Shown here: positions 42,485 to 50,772 of the stretch, piece after piece
Numbering within the stretch: the stretch's first letter is position 1
Layout: every line of letters begins with the position of its first letter
NCBI RefSeq assembly: GCF_014649815.1
Contig: NZ_BMTT01000018.1
Span: 1 to 64,000 of the forward strand
DNA length: 64,000 nt
Direction: 5' to 3'
From: Streptomyces mutabilis
GTDB taxonomy: Bacteria; Actinomycetota; Actinomycetes; Streptomycetales; Streptomycetaceae
Notes under the pieces: generated by a model
Told to the model about the DNA's origin: nothing
Database searches by the model: none
The model's input: the letters and a program-made list of their open reading frames with translations, nothing else
Program-made: the position numbers and the translations under genes

Positions 42485-43912
42485 TCAGCCCCCGTGCTGC
42501 GACCGCGCCTTGAACGCCGCCTTCCGCGCTTCCTTGGCGACCTTCTTGTCGGGGTGCAGCCGGCCCATGGCCTCCAGGACGTCCGGCGTGGCCGGGTGTT
42601 CGACCCGCCAGGCCGTGTCGAAGAACCCGCTGTGCTGCTGGGCCAGCCCTTCCACCAGGGCACGCAGTTCCTCGGAGTTGCCCTCGGCCGCGAGCTGCGC
42701 GGCCACGGTGTCGATGGTCAGCCAGAAGACCATCTCCTGCGGCGGTACCGGTACGTCCCGCGCGCCGTGCTCGGTCAGCCAGACCCGGGCGAGGCCGCCC
42801 AGTTCGGGGTCGTCCAGGACCTCCCGCAGCGCGGGCTCCGCCTCGGCGCCGACCAGGGACAGCGCCTGCTGGCAGCGCAGGCGGCGCAGGGGCGCGCCGG
42901 TGTCCGAGCCGCGGGCCGCCGCCAGGAGCTCGCGGGCGGCGTCGAGCGCGCCGCGTCCGGCCAGCCACAGCTCGGTCTCGGCGTGGGCCGCGGCCGGCGG
43001 GAAGGGGGCCGTGCCGTCGAGCAGCGCGTCGGCGCCCTTGTCGGCGAGGTCGCCGACGGCGGGTACGTCGAAGCCGGCCTCCAGGAGCCGCGTGCGCAGC
43101 CCGTACAGCCCGAGGGGGGTCAGGCGCACCATGCCGTAGCGGGCGACGTCGGCCTCGTCGACGGGCGCCGCCGGCTCCTCGTCCGCGTCGGCCATCAGGG
43201 CCTCGTCCACCGGCCGGTAGGCGACGAGCCCGACGGGTTCCAGCATCCGGAACTGGTCGTCCAGCCGCATCATCGCGTCGGAGACCTGCTCCAGCACGTC
43301 GTTGGTGGGCTCGCCCATGTCGCCGGGCACGATCACGGACGCGGCCAGCGCGGGCAATGGCACGGAGGCGTCGCCGGCCCCGTCCTCGCCGACGGTGAGC
43401 AGGTAGAGGTTGCCGAGCACCCCGTCCAGGAACTCCGCCTCGGCCTCCGGGTCCCAGTCCAGGGACGACAGGTCGACCGTGCCGCCCTCGGCCATCGCGT
43501 CGACCAGGTCGTCGAGGTCGGGCACGCTCGCGTCCGCGAGCACCGTCTCCAGCGCGGTGAGCCACACCCCGAGCACGTCCTGCGGGGAGCCGCCGGTGAG
43601 CAGGGCGAGGTCATCGCCCACCGCGACGGTGCCCGTCTCCTCGTCGGTGATCTCGACGAGCCCGGTGTCCACGGCGATCCGCCAGGCCTCGCTCGCGTGA
43701 GCCGCGGCGTCGTCGCCGGTCAGCCCTAGTTCACCGGCCGCCGCGGACAGCTGCTCCTCGACGAGCCCGCCGCCGGCGTCCACGCGGGTCTCCGGGCCGG
43801 CCCAGCGGGCCAGCCGGGCCGCCCGGGCGAGCAGCGGCGTGGACAGCGCGTCGCGAGCCAGCTCCGCTTCGGGGCGCAACCGTGCGGGCGGCAGGGTGGA
43901 GCGGTCTGACAT
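42485..43912 (-). CDS. unknown acidic, alpha-helical protein
   Basis: I cannot assign a function to this 475-residue cytoplasmic protein. It is strongly acidic (e.g. ASVPDLDDLVDAMAEGGTVD). A winged-helix-like stretch lies in the middle (ARYGMVRLTPLGLYGLRTRL), and a HEAT-like helical repeat region in the C-terminal third (AETELWLAGRGALDAARELL through PALREVLDDPELGGLARVWL). Similar uncharacterised proteins are common in Streptomyces. The ATG at 43912 follows an A/G-rich stretch (GAGGAGAAAACAGCCG). It stands alone between phoX and the divergent nuclease gene. Confidence 0.7.
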   Translation of the reverse strand: MSDRSTLPPARLRPEAELARDALSTPLLARAARLARWAGPETRVDAGGGLVEEQLSAAAGELGLTGDDAAAHASEAWRIAVDTGLVEITDEETGTVAVGDDLALLTGGSPQDVLGVWLTALETVLADASVPDLDDLVDAMAEGGTVDLSSLDWDPEAEAEFLDGVLGNLYLLTVGEDGAGDASVPLPALAASVIVPGDMGEPTNDVLEQVSDAMMRLDDQFRMLEPVGLVAYRPVDEALMADADEEPAAPVDEADVARYGMVRLTPLGLYGLRTRLLEAGFDVPAVGDLADKGADALLDGTAPFPPAAAHAETELWLAGRGALDAARELLAAARGSDTGAPLRRLRCQQALSLVGAEAEPALREVLDDPELGGLARVWLTEHGARDVPVPPQEMVFWLTIDTVAAQLAAEGNSEELRALVEGLAQQHSGFFDTAWRVEHPATPDVLEAMGRLHPDKKVAKEARKAAFKARSQHGG

Positions 43913-44259
43913 CGGCTGTTTTCTCCTCGCGCGCCTTGACGGCCGTGGGGCCGCGTCCGGGCGGCCGCTTCTCGGCCGCGTCTCGACGGCCGTACGGCCA
44001 TCCGGACGCCATACGGCTCAGCCGCTCAGCCTAGACGGGTTTGGCAGCATGCCGCCCGGTTCACCTCCCCGACGGGTGCCGTACATGGCCGAAACCTTGA
44101 CAACCGGCCCGAGCAGGCAGGAGATTGACGCGCGTAGAAAGTGGGGGACAAGTGTTCGCCCAGGTCTGTTTCACTCAGGTCCGCAGGCGCCCTGCGCTCC
44201 CTCGCGTCCCATGCCCCACCCTCGTCCCGGCGCTCTGTCACGTCCCCGGAGGGATCCCG
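43913..44259. other. divergent intergenic region before the nuclease gene
   Basis: No gene is supported in these 347 bases. A TTGACA hexamer at 44097-44102 lies in the motif AACCTTGACAACCGGCCC (44093-44110). This differs at one position from a motif at 21-38 upstream of the ECF sigma gene. A GTTCACC half-site at 44059-44065 could be one unit of a PHO box. A second TTGACG lies at 44125-44130. Confidence 0.35.
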
Positions 44260-46089
44260 TTGGCCAGCAAGTCCTCCGCGCGCCTCGCCGCGCTCACCGT
44301 CGCCGCCGTCTGCTCGGTGACGTCCACCGTAGTCCTCACCTCCCCCGCACACGCCGACTCCGTGCGCGTCCACGACATCCAGGGCAGCACCCGGCTGTCG
44401 CCGTACGCGGGCAAGCAGGTCACCGACGTGGCCGGAATCGTCACCGGGGTCCGCGGCTACGGCTCCTCCAGAGGCTTCTGGATCCAGGATCCGCGGCCGG
44501 ACGCCGACCCGGCCACCAGCGAGGGCGTCTTCGTCTTCACCGGCTCCACCCCGAAGGGCGTCGCCGTCGGTGACGCGGTCACCGTGTCCGGCACGGTCTC
44601 GGAGTACGTGCCGGGCGGCACCTCCTCCGGGAACCAGTCGCTGACCGAGATCACCCGCCCGACCTTCACGGTCGTCTCCAGCGGCAACGCCGTCCCGGCC
44701 GCGACGACCGTCTCCGCCCGGTCCGTGCCGCGGGCGTACGCCCCCGAGGGCGACGAAGCCGCGAACGGCTCGGTCAACGGCCTCACGCTGCGGCCGGAGA
44801 AGTACGCCCTGGACCTCTACGAGTCCCTGGAGGGCATGAACGTCAGCGTCGCCGACGCCCGCGTCGTCGGCGCCTCGGACCCGTACACCGAGCTGTGGGT
44901 CACGGTGAAGCCCTGGGAGAACGCCAACCGCCGCGGCGGCACGGTGTACGGCTCGTACGACTCCCAGAACACCGGCCGCCTCCAGATCCAGTCCCTGGGC
45001 AAGCCGGCCGACTTCCCCGACGCCAACGTGGGCGACACCCTCGCCGGCACCACGGCGGGCCCGCTGGACTACAACCAGTACGGCGGCTACACGATGGTCG
45101 CGAGCGAGATCGGCACCCTGGAGAGCGGGGGCCTGGAGCGGGAGTCGACGCGCCGGCAGAGCGGCCGCGAGTTGGCGGTGGCGACGTACAACGTCGAGAA
45201 CCTCGACCCGTCCGACGGCACCTTCGCCGCGCACGCCGAGGCGATCGTGCACAACCTCGCGTCACCCGACATCGTGTCCCTGGAGGAGATCCAGGACAAC
45301 AACGGCGCCACGAACGACGGCACGGTGGCCGCCGACGCGACGGTCGGCAAGCTGATCGACGCGATCATCGCGGCCGGCGGCCCGCGCTACGACTGGCGCG
45401 GCATCGACCCGGTCGACGGCGAGGACGGCGGCCAGCCCGGCGGCAACATCCGCCAGGCGTTCCTGTTCGACCCGGAGCGGGTCTCCTTCACCGACCGCGG
45501 GGCCGGCGACGCGACCACCGCGACCGGCGTGACGAAGGTGCGCGGCAAGGCGGCGCTCACCCACTCCCCCGGCCGCGTCGACCCGGTGAACGCCGCCTGG
45601 GCGAACAGCCGCAAGCCGCTGGCCGGCGAATTCGTCTTCCGCGGCCGGACGGTCGTGGTCGTCGCCAACCACTTCAACTCCAAGGGCGGCGACCAGGGGC
45701 TGACGGCGCAGTACCAGCCGCCGTCGCGCGGCTCGGAGACCCAGCGCCACGCGCAGGCGAAGGTCGTCAACAACTTCGTCAAGGACGTCCTGGCCACCCA
45801 GAAGAACGCGGACGTCGTCGTCCTCGGCGACATCAACGACTTCGAGTTCTCGACGACCACCCGCCTCCTGGAGGACGACGGCGTCCTGTGGTCGGCGGTC
45901 AAGTCGCTTCCGAAGAGCGAGCGCTACTCGTACGTCTACCAGGGCAACAGCCAGGTCCTGGACCAAATCCTGGTCAGCCCGTCGATCCGGTGGGGCGGGC
46001 GCCTGTCGTACGACAGCGTGCACGTCAACGCCGAGTTCCACGACCAGATCAGCGACCACGACCCGCAGGTGCTGCGGTTCCGTCCGTAA
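44260..46089 (+). CDS. secreted endonuclease/exonuclease/phosphatase-family nuclease
   Basis: The 609-residue extracellular enzyme uses a TTG start with CGGAGGG six bases upstream. A Sec signal (LAALTVAAVCSVTSTVVLTS, ending PAHADS) is followed by an OB-like domain (YAGKQVTDVAGIVTGVRGYG, GFWIQDP) found in ExeM-type nucleases. The DNase I-like catalytic domain has AVATYNVENLDP (Asn), IVSLEEIQDNNG (catalytic Glu), VVVVANHFNSKGGDQ (His), VVVLGDINDFE (Asp/Asn) and HDQISDHDPQVLRF (Asp-His). It would degrade extracellular DNA or phosphoesters, perhaps for phosphate supply given the neighbouring phoX. Confidence 0.88.
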   Translation: MASKSSARLAALTVAAVCSVTSTVVLTSPAHADSVRVHDIQGSTRLSPYAGKQVTDVAGIVTGVRGYGSSRGFWIQDPRPDADPATSEGVFVFTGSTPKGVAVGDAVTVSGTVSEYVPGGTSSGNQSLTEITRPTFTVVSSGNAVPAATTVSARSVPRAYAPEGDEAANGSVNGLTLRPEKYALDLYESLEGMNVSVADARVVGASDPYTELWVTVKPWENANRRGGTVYGSYDSQNTGRLQIQSLGKPADFPDANVGDTLAGTTAGPLDYNQYGGYTMVASEIGTLESGGLERESTRRQSGRELAVATYNVENLDPSDGTFAAHAEAIVHNLASPDIVSLEEIQDNNGATNDGTVAADATVGKLIDAIIAAGGPRYDWRGIDPVDGEDGGQPGGNIRQAFLFDPERVSFTDRGAGDATTATGVTKVRGKAALTHSPGRVDPVNAAWANSRKPLAGEFVFRGRTVVVVANHFNSKGGDQGLTAQYQPPSRGSETQRHAQAKVVNNFVKDVLATQKNADVVVLGDINDFEFSTTTRLLEDDGVLWSAVKSLPKSERYSYVYQGNSQVLDQILVSPSIRWGGRLSYDSVHVNAEFHDQISDHDPQVLRFRP

Positions 46090-46111
46090 CCGGCGCTCGG
46101 TGGGGGCGGGT

Positions 46112-46819
46112 TCAGCGGGGCACGAGGCCGAGGGCGTGGTCGTAGCGGCTGACCCCGCCGCCGCTGGTCATGCCCGGCCAGTTCTGCACCCGCTTCCACA
46201 GGTTTGATCCCGAGCCGATGCCGTCGCCCGGTGCGGCGAGGGCGTCGATATGGGCCTGGGCGCTCTCCCACTCGGCGTAGTTGAGGACGCGGGTGCCGTC
46301 CGTGCTGAGGTGGAAGTAGGCGGAGACGGCTCCGGGATGCTGCTCCGGCTCGCTCTCCAGGGCCTCGAACACGGCGTCCACCCAGGCGCGCTGCCTGTCG
46401 GGGTCCGGGCCCTCGAACTCGACGTCGACGATGACGACGCAGCCCGGGACGGGTGCCGTGCCGTCCTTGCGGGCGAGGCTGCGGTAGTGCCGGTACCGGC
46501 CGAGCCACAGCCGTTCGATGCCCGGCACGGCGGTGTCGATCTCGTCGACGCGTTCCTGGCGGTGGGTCTTGAAGAAGGTCTCGTAGGCCTGCTCGCAGGC
46601 CCACTGCGAGTGGTGCAGCAGCGTGCTGCCGTCGTGGCCGGTGTAGACGTGGTAACCCAGCAGGTCGTCGGCGGGCCAGGGCCGGCTCTCCCAGGTACGG
46701 GCGATGGCGTCGACGGTCTGCCGCTGCCGCTCGGGGGTGCCCACCCGCCATGTGCTGAAGAAGGGTGCCTGGACGTCGGGGCGGGCCAGTTCGGGGTGGG
46801 CGTCGGTGCGGCGGGTCAT
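46112..46819 (-). CDS. tandem antibiotic-biosynthesis-monooxygenase (ABM) domain protein
   Basis: The 235-residue protein has two ferredoxin-like ABM domains. The first is around residues 18-115 (APFFSTWRVGTPERQRQTVD, YHVYTGHDGSTLLHHSQWAC) and the second around 125-235 (VPGCVVIVDVEFEGPDPDRQ, VSAYFHLSTDGTRVLNYAEW, ending SRYDHALGLVPR). Such proteins are often small quinone oxygenases or detoxifying enzymes. The substrate is unknown. A MerR-type promoter with a 19-base spacer lies upstream, so induction by a redox or chemical signal is likely. Confidence 0.75.
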   Translation of the reverse strand: MTRRTDAHPELARPDVQAPFFSTWRVGTPERQRQTVDAIARTWESRPWPADDLLGYHVYTGHDGSTLLHHSQWACEQAYETFFKTHRQERVDEIDTAVPGIERLWLGRYRHYRSLARKDGTAPVPGCVVIVDVEFEGPDPDRQRAWVDAVFEALESEPEQHPGAVSAYFHLSTDGTRVLNYAEWESAQAHIDALAAPGDGIGSGSNLWKRVQNWPGMTSGGGVSRYDHALGLVPR

Positions 46820-46877
46820 GCCTGCCTCCATCGGTCGGTGGTCGTCGGATGCCTCTGCGGCGTCCGGTGCACGCACC

Positions 46878-46908
46878 ACTCTCCGATCTCGACCAAGGTT
46901 GAGGTCAA
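46878..46908 (-). promoter_or_regulatory. MerR-type promoter with operator dyad
   Basis: On the minus strand TTGACC (46908-46903) and GAGAGT (46883-46878) are separated by 19 bases, longer than normal. Between them lies the dyad ACCTCAACC-N2-GGTCGAGAT (46905-46886, seven of nine positions symmetric). A 19-base spacer with a dyad inside is the classic layout of SoxR/MerR-controlled promoters. No MerR gene is in the window. Confidence 0.6.
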
Positions 46909-46921
46909 GTGCCCGCGGTAT

Positions 46922-46971
46922 TACACGGTTCGAGGAGAGACCCCGCGCGGGGTCTCTCCTCGAACCGTGTA
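46922..46971 (-). terminator. 50-bp perfect palindrome, terminator of the DUF3618 gene
   Basis: Positions 46922-46946 and 46947-46971 are exact reverse complements with no spacer. The left arm runs from TACACGGTTCGAGG to GACCCCGC. It begins 11 bases after the stop of the DUF3618 gene, so it should form a very strong RNA hairpin and stop transcription before the ABM gene promoter. Confidence 0.75.
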
Positions 46972-46981
46972 CCCGGCGTCC

Positions 46982-47509
46982 TCAGCAGCGCCCGTGATGA
47001 CGGCGCCGCAGCACGCCCGCCGCCACGAGCGCGCCCGCCGCCGCACCGGCGACCAGGACCGCGCGGGGATGGTCGAGTCCCACCCGGACCACGCCGCGCG
47101 CCCGTCCCGGCACGCGCCGCTCGACGGTGTGCCCGGCCCTGCCCGCCTTGCCCTGCACCGCGTGTCCGGCCTGCCCGGCCTTCTCCTGGACGGCGTGACC
47201 GGCTTGGCCCGCCTTGTCCTGGACGGCGTGACCGGCCCGGTGCGCCTTGCCCTGCACCGTGTGGCCGGCCTGCGCGGCGGAACTGCGCAGCTGCACGGTC
47301 ATGGCACCGGCCTTGTCCCTGAGGTCGGCGGCCCGGACCTTGGCACGGCCCTTCACGTCCGCCTTGCCCGCCAGCTCCTCCACGGTGTCACCGAGCTGGC
47401 TGCGGGTCCGCTCGATCTGCTGCCGCAGCTCGTCGGGACCCTTGGCCCCGCCCGCCGGCTGCGCGGTGGAGCCGGCCCGCGTGCCGTCCCCGCTCGTCGC
47501 GTCGGTCAT
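46982..47509 (-). CDS. DUF3618 membrane-anchored protein with tandem repeats
   Basis: The 175-residue protein has the DUF3618 N-terminus (PDELRQQIERTRSQLGDTVE). A central region follows with four 11-residue units of the type AGHAVQDKAGQ, giving a long amphipathic helix. One C-terminal transmembrane helix (AVLVAGAAAGALVAAGVLRRR) and a basic tail complete it. DUF3618 proteins occur with phage-holin-like membrane proteins in actinobacteria and are thought to act at the envelope. Their mechanism is unknown. The ATG at 47509 overlaps the stop of the preceding gene. Confidence 0.78.
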   Translation of the reverse strand: MTDATSGDGTRAGSTAQPAGGAKGPDELRQQIERTRSQLGDTVEELAGKADVKGRAKVRAADLRDKAGAMTVQLRSSAAQAGHTVQGKAHRAGHAVQDKAGQAGHAVQEKAGQAGHAVQGKAGRAGHTVERRVPGRARGVVRVGLDHPRAVLVAGAAAGALVAAGVLRRRHHGRC

Positions 47510-47925
47510 CGATGCGCCCTTTCCCTGATCACGTCCACGTCGGTCCTGACGCTGCCGAGGGTCGCCTCGGGCTTCGGGGGCACGGCACGACGGAGCTGGG
47601 CGCGGCCCATCATGGCCAGCACGCCCGCGGTCACGAAGAGCACCGCCGTCACGATGAGCGCCGCGGCCCAGACGGGCAGCGCCAGCGAGAGCGCGGCGAT
47701 GGCCGTGCCGGCCAGGGCGAACAGACCGACGTACCCGATGGCGCCCGCGGCGCCCAGCATCCCGCCGCCGCGCCCGGCGCGCTTGCCCTTCTCCGCCAGC
47801 TCCATCTTGGCGAGGGCCACTTCCTGGCGCACGAGCCGGGAGAGCTGTTCGGTGGCCTGACCGACGAGTTCGCCCACGGAGTGCTGCTCATCGCGCACCG
47901 GCCTGGTGTGCCTGGTCCCGGTCAC
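47506..47925 (-). CDS. phage-holin-superfamily III (Actinobacterial) membrane protein
   Basis: The 139-residue protein starts with a helical cytoplasmic part (VGELVGQATEQLSRLVRQEV, ALAKMELAEKGKRAGRGGGM). Two transmembrane helices follow (GAIGYVGLFALAGTAIAALS and AALIVTAVLFVTAGVLAMMG), then a short basic tail. AGGAGG eight bases before the GTG at 47925 sets the start. Despite the family name there are no phage genes nearby. It is a common chromosomal envelope protein coupled to DUF3618. Confidence 0.78.
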   Translation of the reverse strand: MTGTRHTRPVRDEQHSVGELVGQATEQLSRLVRQEVALAKMELAEKGKRAGRGGGMLGAAGAIGYVGLFALAGTAIAALSLALPVWAAALIVTAVLFVTAGVLAMMGRAQLRRAVPPKPEATLGSVRTDVDVIRERAHR

Positions 47926-48081
47926 GGTTCCGCCTCCTCTCGGTTCGGAGCACCCCGGGTACCCCCGGCGGAGCGGCGCTACCCCCGCCGGTGTCGACAC
48001 AGCAACCTCTCAGCTTCTCTTACCGTTACCTCGTAGCGAATTTAAGTAGAGCTGCACGGTCGTCGCGCCGACACTACTTCC

Positions 48082-48996
48082 ATGACGACGGACCACCGCT
48101 CCCCCGCACCTTTCGGCCGTGCCCTGTGCGCCATGGTCACGCCCTTCACCGAGTCCGGCGCCCTCGATCTCGAGGGCGCCCGGCGGCTCGCCGGGCGGCT
48201 GGTGTCGGGCGGCTGCGACGGCCTGGTGCTGTCCGGCACCACGGGCGAGTCGCCGACCACCACGGATGCCGAGAAGGCGGCACTGGTCACGGCGGTGCGT
48301 GAGGCCGTCGGCGACCGGGTGACGCTGGTCGCCGGGGTGGGCACCGCGGACACACGGCACACGGTGGAGCTGGCGCTGGCCGCGGAGAAGGCCGGCGCGG
48401 ACGGCCTGCTGGTGATCGCGCCGTACTACAGCAGGCCCCCGCAGGACGCGGTGGAGGCGCACTTCCGGGAGGTCGCGGACGCCTCCGGTCTGCCCCTCGT
48501 CGTCTACGACATCCCCGGCCGCACGGGCACCCGCGTCGAACCCGACACCCTCGCCCGCCTCGCCGACCACCCGCGGATCGTCGCCGTCAAGGACTGCTCC
48601 TACAACCTGCTCGGCGCCCAGCGGGTGCTCTCCCGCACGGATCTGGCGTACTACGCGGGCTGCGACGAGCAGGTCCTCGCCCTGTACGCGGTCGGCGCGG
48701 CGGGATACGTCAGCACGGTCGCGAACGTCGTGCCGGAACTGTTCCGCGCCGTCCTCGACTCCTTCGACGCGGGCGACACCGGACGGGCCGCCCTGCTGCA
48801 ACGCCGGGCACTCCCGCTCATCGAACCGATGATGGCGGCGGGCCTGCCCGGCGCGGTCACCGCTAAGGCGCTGCTGGGCGCACTGGACCTGCCCGCGGGC
48901 CCGGTCCGCGCCCCGCTGCGGGCCGCGGACCGCGCGACGACCGACGCCCTGCTGACGGCGTACGAGGAGTCGGCCGCCGGTCAGCTCCAGGTGTAG
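48082..48996 (+). CDS. dapA: 4-hydroxy-tetrahydrodipicolinate synthase
   Basis: The 304-residue enzyme condenses aspartate semialdehyde and pyruvate in the diaminopimelate/lysine pathway. It has MVTPFTESGALDLEGARRLA, the loop LVLSGTTGESPTTTDAEKAA, APYYSRPPQDAVEAHFREVA, VVYDIPGRTGTRVEPDTLAR with the catalytic Tyr, and RIVAVKDCSYNLLGAQ with the Schiff-base Lys. The GTTGES loop separates it from the two sugar-acid lyases elsewhere in the window. dapD lies 0.5 kb away on the other strand. The 3' end overlaps a convergent small gene by 16 bases. Confidence 0.92.
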   Translation: MTTDHRSPAPFGRALCAMVTPFTESGALDLEGARRLAGRLVSGGCDGLVLSGTTGESPTTTDAEKAALVTAVREAVGDRVTLVAGVGTADTRHTVELALAAEKAGADGLLVIAPYYSRPPQDAVEAHFREVADASGLPLVVYDIPGRTGTRVEPDTLARLADHPRIVAVKDCSYNLLGAQRVLSRTDLAYYAGCDEQVLALYAVGAAGYVSTVANVVPELFRAVLDSFDAGDTGRAALLQRRALPLIEPMMAAGLPGAVTAKALLGALDLPAGPVRAPLRAADRATTDALLTAYEESAAGQLQV

Positions 48997-49211
48997 CCGT
49001 CGCCGAACAGCAGGGTGTGCTCCAGGACGTCCTCCATCGGGTCGTCGATCTGCCCGACGTGGACGTTGAGGAGACCGACGCGGGGGTCGTTGTGCGATCC
49101 GGTGGTGGTCTCGTCGGCGTGCGCCGCCCCGGCCGGGGCCCAGCACACCAGCACTGCGGCCCCCGCCCCGGCCAGCCAACGCGCCACGGTCCTCACCCGT
49201 TCGTTCGTCAT
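48981..49211 (-). CDS. small secreted protein of unknown function
   Basis: The 76-residue product has a signal peptide (ARWLAGAGAAVLVCWAPAGA, cleavage near AAHADE). The mature peptide is about 44 residues: an acidic stretch with HNDPRVGLLNVHVGQIDDPM, then EDVLEHTLLFGDGYTWS. There are no cysteines in the mature part. I do not recognise a function. Its last codons overlap the end of dapA in the opposite direction. Confidence 0.65.
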   Translation of the reverse strand: MTNERVRTVARWLAGAGAAVLVCWAPAGAAHADETTTGSHNDPRVGLLNVHVGQIDDPMEDVLEHTLLFGDGYTWS

Positions 49212-49525
49212 ACCAGGTCCTCGTTTCGTGGGATCGGCGTCTGATCGGACTCTGCGTCCACCCGTTCATCCGCCAAGCCCACCGGAGGGTCACGGCCCGT
49301 CATCCGTACGTGCGGGGCGCGCGGAGGCACGGGGCGGTGAACGCGTTGGCGGTACGCCACCCGCCCGCCTCGACGACCTCCTGACCGAGCCCAACGGCGC
49401 GGCCGACCAGGCCCGCGTCACAGCGCTGCTGAATAGGTACCGGGCCCTGAAACGCTGAACGCCCTCCCGGCGCACCGCGTACGGGCGCGTCGGGAGGGCG
49501 GGTCGGCTCCAGTGGCCCCGGTCGA
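49212..49525. other. intergenic region with possible gene remnant
   Basis: No complete gene is supported in these 314 bases. On the plus strand, codons ending at 49458 encode PARLDDLLTEPNGAADQARV and NRYRALKR with G/C-rich third positions but no start or domain. This could be the tail of a decayed gene. The terminator of dapD lies at 49460-49500. Confidence 0.35.
49460..49500 (-). terminator. hairpin terminator after dapD
   Basis: CGCCCTCCCG (49460-49469) pairs perfectly with CGGGAGGGCG (49491-49500). The loop is 21 nt and contains a further GCGC pairing. It lies 25 bases after the dapD stop. Confidence 0.7.
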
Positions 49526-50515
49526 TCAGTTGTGGCTGTGCAGGACCTCGTTCAGGCCGCCCCACACCGCGTTGTTCGGGCGGGCCTCGACGGTGCCCGT
49601 GACCGAGTTGCGGCGGAAGAGGATGTTGGAGGCGCCGGAGAGCTCGCGGGCCTTGACGACCTGACCGTCGGGCATCGTCACGCGGGTGCCGGCCGTGACG
49701 TAGAGGCCGGCCTCGACGACGCACTCGTCGCCCAGCGCGATGCCGACGCCCGCCTCGGCGCCGACCAGGCAGCGCTCGCCGATGGTGATGCGGACGTTGC
49801 CGCCGCCGGAGAGGGTGCCCATGGTGGAGGCGCCGCCGCCGATGTCGGAGCCGTCGCCGACGACGACACCCGCGGAGATGCGGCCCTCGACCATCGAGGT
49901 GCCGAGCGTGCCGGCGTTGAAGTTCACGAAGCCCTCGTGCATGACGGTGGTGCCCTCGGCCAGGTGGGCGCCGAGGCGGACGCGGTCGGCGTCGGCGATG
50001 CGCACGCCCTTGGGGGCGACGTAGTCCGTCATGCGCGGGAACTTGTCGACCGAGGTCACCTGAAGGTGCAGGCCCTCGGCGCGGGCGTTGAGGCGGACCT
50101 TCTCGATGTCGTCGACGGCGACCGGCCCCAGCGAGGTCCAGGCGACGTTGGCGAGGTGGGCGAAGATGCCCTCCAGGCTCTGGCCGTGCGGCTTGACCAG
50201 GCGGTGGGAGAGCAGGTGCAGGCGCAGGTAGACGTCGTGCGTGTCGACCGGCTTCTCGTCCAGCGAGGAGATGACCGTGCGGACCGCGACCACCTCGACG
50301 CCGCGGCGGGCGTCGGGACCGACCGCCGCGGTGGCGCCGCCGCCGAGTAGTTCGGCGGCCTGCTCGGCGGTGAGGCGCTCGGTGCCGGACGGGCCCGGCT
50401 CGGCGACGAGTCCGGGGGCGGGGAACCAGGTGTCGAGAACGGTGCCGTCGGCGGCGATCGTGGCAAGGCCGGCGGCCACGGCGCCGGTGGTGCGGGAAGC
50501 AGTCGTGTCGGTCAT
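49526..50515 (-). CDS. dapD: 2,3,4,5-tetrahydropyridine-2,6-dicarboxylate N-succinyltransferase
   Basis: The 329-residue acyltransferase succinylates tetrahydrodipicolinate in the diaminopimelate pathway. The N-terminal helical domain ([20 protein letters not shown]) leads into a left-handed beta-helix of hexapeptide repeats ([79 protein letters not shown]). The C-terminal arm ends [16 protein letters not shown]. It is of the actinobacterial DapD type. It is monocistronic with its own terminator, near dapA. Confidence 0.93.
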   Translation of the reverse strand: MTDTTASRTTGAVAAGLATIAADGTVLDTWFPAPGLVAEPGPSGTERLTAEQAAELLGGGATAAVGPDARRGVEVVAVRTVISSLDEKPVDTHDVYLRLHLLSHRLVKPHGQSLEGIFAHLANVAWTSLGPVAVDDIEKVRLNARAEGLHLQVTSVDKFPRMTDYVAPKGVRIADADRVRLGAHLAEGTTVMHEGFVNFNAGTLGTSMVEGRISAGVVVGDGSDIGGGASTMGTLSGGGNVRITIGERCLVGAEAGVGIALGDECVVEAGLYVTAGTRVTMPDGQVVKARELSGASNILFRRNSVTGTVEARPNNAVWGGLNEVLHSHN

Positions 50516-50602
50516 GAGGGCAACCTAACCGGCGGGGGCGTCCAGGTGCGAACCGGCCATCCGGCATCTCACGTGCCGGTCGCCTACCTCCACGGCTACG
50601 GA

Positions 50603-50674
50603 CAGTCGCACCCACGCGGCCGCGGGCAGTCGTGCCCGCGTAGCTGCGGGCAGTCGTGCCTCCCCCAGTGCTGA
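50603..50674. repeat. 24-bp tandem repeat, three imperfect units
   Basis: The word CAGTCG recurs at 50603, 50627 and 50651, exactly 24 bases apart. The second unit begins CAGTCGTGCCCGCGTAGCTG, and the third diverges after about 10 bases. It lies in the 257-base gap between dapD and the TetR gene, where no gene is supported. Confidence 0.6.
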
Positions 50675-50772
50675 ACGGCCCGGGAGGTACCCCCAGGGGC
50701 GGCGCGGGGCGCAGCGGCACCCCGCAGCGCCGGGCCGCGACACCCACCCCCGGCGCCCACCCCCACGCCGGT

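Noticed and set aside
47506-47925. Phage holin indicating a prophage
   Set aside because: The family name is historical. No phage structural, lysis or integrase gene is nearby, and the partner is a chromosomal DUF3618 protein.
49015-49458. Plus-strand open frame of 147 codons after dapA
   Set aside because: Most of it is antisense to the small secreted gene. Only its last 40 codons look coding, so it is noted as a possible remnant, not a gene.
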